DNA of 6,443 bases from an archaeon (GTDB lineage: Archaea > Methanobacteriota > Methanobacteria > Methanobacteriales > Methanobacteriaceae). Position numbers and translations under genes: made by a program. How positions within the stretch are numbered: the stretch's first letter is position 1; each line of letters opens with the position of its first letter. The stretch lies in the NCBI GenBank assembly GCA_024409145.1, contig JAKSUF010000083.1, forward strand, positions 1-6,443, given 5' to 3'. The notes beneath the pieces were generated by a model. That model made no database searches and was not told where the DNA came from. It saw only the letters and a program-made list of their open reading frames with translations. Positions 5,568-6,443 of the stretch are shown here, piece by piece.

Positions 5568-5699
5568 TTGTACAGATGTCCTGAATGTGGAACTGAAGTT
5601 GACCATAAAGGATATATGGAAAACAAATGTCCTAAATGCAGATATAGGATTTTATTTAAAAAAGTTCCCGAAGTTCGTAAACTTGTTAAAGCAAGATAG
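5568..5699 (+). CDS. rpoP: DNA-directed RNA polymerase subunit P (Rpb12-like)
   Basis: RpoP is the small zinc-binding subunit of archaeal RNA polymerase, counterpart of eukaryotic Rpb12, needed for assembly of the Rpo3/Rpo10/Rpo11 platform and for promoter opening. The 43-residue product begins MYRCPECGTEV. Four cysteines (C4, C7, C21, C24) form a C-X2-C...C-X2-C zinc site, and the basic end VRKLVKAR is typical; M. jannaschii RpoP ends in a very similar VVKHVKAR. The start is TTG, placed directly after the L37Ae stop, with GGAGGAG (5556-5562) five bases upstream. It has no ATG before residue 17, which would lose the first zinc pair, so the TTG start is well supported. Its small size and TTG start make it easy to miss. 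Confidence 0.93.
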   Translation: MYRCPECGTEVDHKGYMENKCPKCRYRILFKKVPEVRKLVKAR

Positions 5700-5913
5700 T
5701 TATATTTGTAGTAATTAGTTTTGTTCTTGTGCAAATACTATTATCTTTCCATAATTTTTCTATTTTGCTTTTTAACTTAAATTAATTACTTTTAACTATT
5801 TTTAGAACTATTTTTATAGTTATACTTTTATTTTAATAAACTATTTTTAATTGTAGCTATTCTGTTTTAGCTATACTTCTTGTTACTTATTATTTATTCT
5901 AATTATTTGCTAA
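5700..5913 (+). other. Non-coding gap with a cluster of A(A/G)CTAT motifs
   Basis: No gene or RNA is recognisable here. AACTATTTTTA occurs exactly at 5794-5804, 5806-5816 and 5839-5849. AGCTAT follows at 5855-5860 and 5869-5874, and an inverted copy, ATAGTTA, lies at 5816-5822, able to pair with TAACTAT at 5793-5799. No clear TATA box stands out. The Brix gene may be read from an unrecognised promoter here or by read-through from rpoP. Confidence 0.4.
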
Positions 5914-5922
5914 GTGATTATT

Positions 5923-6411
5923 ATGCTTATTTCTACATCAAGAAAACCATCTCAAAAAACAAGAACTTTTTGTAAGAATTTTCAACATGCTTTTGGTTTT
6001 GAATATGTTAATAGGGGAAAAAGTAGCTTAAGAGAGCTTCTTATCAAAGCATCTCAATTAGGGCATGATTCTCTTGTTTTAGTTTACCAAATTAAAGGAA
6101 ATCCAAGTAAATTAACTTTTTATAATTTAAAAGGTGAAGAAACATTAGCTCTTCTTGTTTCTGTTAGTACAACTAATGAACGCCTTCATATTAAACCTGA
6201 AGATCTTAAAATTAAATGTGGAGTTGAAGAATTAGACTGTTTAGCTGAGATTTTAGGTTTTGAACTTACAAAAGACCCTCTTGAAAGTAATTATGTAAGG
6301 ATATCTTATGCTGATTATGATGATGAGAAAAATTTTGCAATAATTTATTTTGTAAATAAAAAAGGAGAGCAAATAGATCTTAGAATTAATGTAAAGAAGA
6401 TTTCTGAATAG
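5923..6411 (+). CDS. Brix-domain (Imp4/Brx1-like) ribosome biogenesis protein
   Basis: Brix-domain proteins bind pre-rRNA during ribosome assembly; archaea have a single short member corresponding to the eukaryotic Imp4/Brx1/Rpf family, and the Methanothermobacter protein Mth680 (Mil) is the structural model. The 162 residues begin MLISTSRKPSQKTRTFCKNF, the archaeal Brix opening. NRGKSSLRELLIKASQLG (about 30-47) follows, then DSLVLVYQIKGNPSKLTFYNL, the middle strand pair. The protein consists of the Brix domain alone, the normal archaeal form. An in-frame GTG at 5914 would add three residues, but it is part of GTGAT (5914-5918), which matches the anti-Shine-Dalgarno end of 16S rRNA and lies four bases before the ATG. 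Its place downstream of L37Ae and RpoP agrees with the conserved exosome cluster. Confidence 0.93.
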   Translation: MLISTSRKPSQKTRTFCKNFQHAFGFEYVNRGKSSLRELLIKASQLGHDSLVLVYQIKGNPSKLTFYNLKGEETLALLVSVSTTNERLHIKPEDLKIKCGVEELDCLAEILGFELTKDPLESNYVRISYADYDDEKNFAIIYFVNKKGEQIDLRINVKKISE

Positions 6412-6443
6412 TTTTTCTTTTTATTCTGGTATTTTGGGATGTA
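6412..6443 (+). other. T-rich tail after the Brix gene, window end
   Basis: TTTTTCTTTTTA directly follows the Brix stop and could end the transcript. An ATG at 6439 is too near the edge to judge as a gene start; no further coding signal is visible. Confidence 0.3.

Noticed and set aside
5268..5734. Two overlapping minus-strand open frames opposite L37Ae and RpoP
   Set aside because: Both mirror the zinc-ribbon genes on the + strand, lack a ribosome binding site and have unlikely compositions.
6439..6443. ATG at the window edge as start of the next cluster gene
   Set aside because: Only five bases are visible, and GGG directly abutting the ATG is too close to serve as its ribosome binding site.
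1..6443. Defence system, mobile element or horizontally transferred island
   Set aside because: All genes are conserved archaeal housekeeping genes in their known order with uniform base composition; no transposase, integrase or terminal repeats are visible.

Overview
The window looks like a chromosomal piece of a low-GC methanogenic archaeon of the Methanobacteriaceae, with Methanobrevibacter or a close relative as the best guess. Three things point there. Every gene is an archaeal information-processing gene. Coding sequence is very AT-rich, with arginine mostly AGA. The order proteasome alpha - SBDS - Rrp4 - Rrp41 - Rrp42 - L37Ae - RpoP - Brix matches the conserved archaeal exosome 'superoperon' as known from Methanothermobacter-type genomes. 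The genus is an inference; no 16S or other marker is present.

Layout, all genes on the + strand. 1-368 is non-coding: a hairpin plus T-tract (116-149) that probably ends an upstream transcript, an 11-bp tandem repeat array (251-296), and a likely promoter for psmA. 369-1940 holds psmA and the SBDS/Sdo1 gene, 24 bp apart. After a 107-bp AT-rich gap come rrp4 (2048-3325), a 124-133 bp gap carrying an imperfect direct repeat, then rrp41 and rrp42 (to 4964), which are almost contiguous. 4965-5297 is non-coding, with T-tracts, a TATA-like box at 5117-5124 and a possible long leader. 5298-5699 holds rpl37ae and a tiny rpoP that starts with TTG directly after the L37Ae stop. 5700-5913 is non-coding with a cluster of A(A/G)CTAT motifs. 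5923-6411 is a Brix-domain gene. The last 32 bases are T-rich, with no gene called.

Functionally the genes join protein destruction (20S alpha ring), RNA destruction and 3' processing (the Rrp41/Rrp42 hexamer with its Rrp4 RNA-binding cap), ribosome assembly and maturation (SBDS, Brix), a ribosomal protein (L37Ae) and a small RNA polymerase subunit (RpoP). This is a textbook conserved neighbourhood, not a new system.

The less ordinary features are lineage-specific elaborations: strongly acidic low-complexity tails on both PsmA and Rrp4, the latter about 200 residues with a basic end and a recent 45-bp internal duplication; an rrp41 start where the Shine-Dalgarno sequence best serves an ATT codon; the 11-bp repeats before psmA; and repeat clusters in the other gaps. 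Three genes (rrp41, rrp42, Brix) have an in-frame GTG inside their ribosome binding site, which would mislead automatic start calling.
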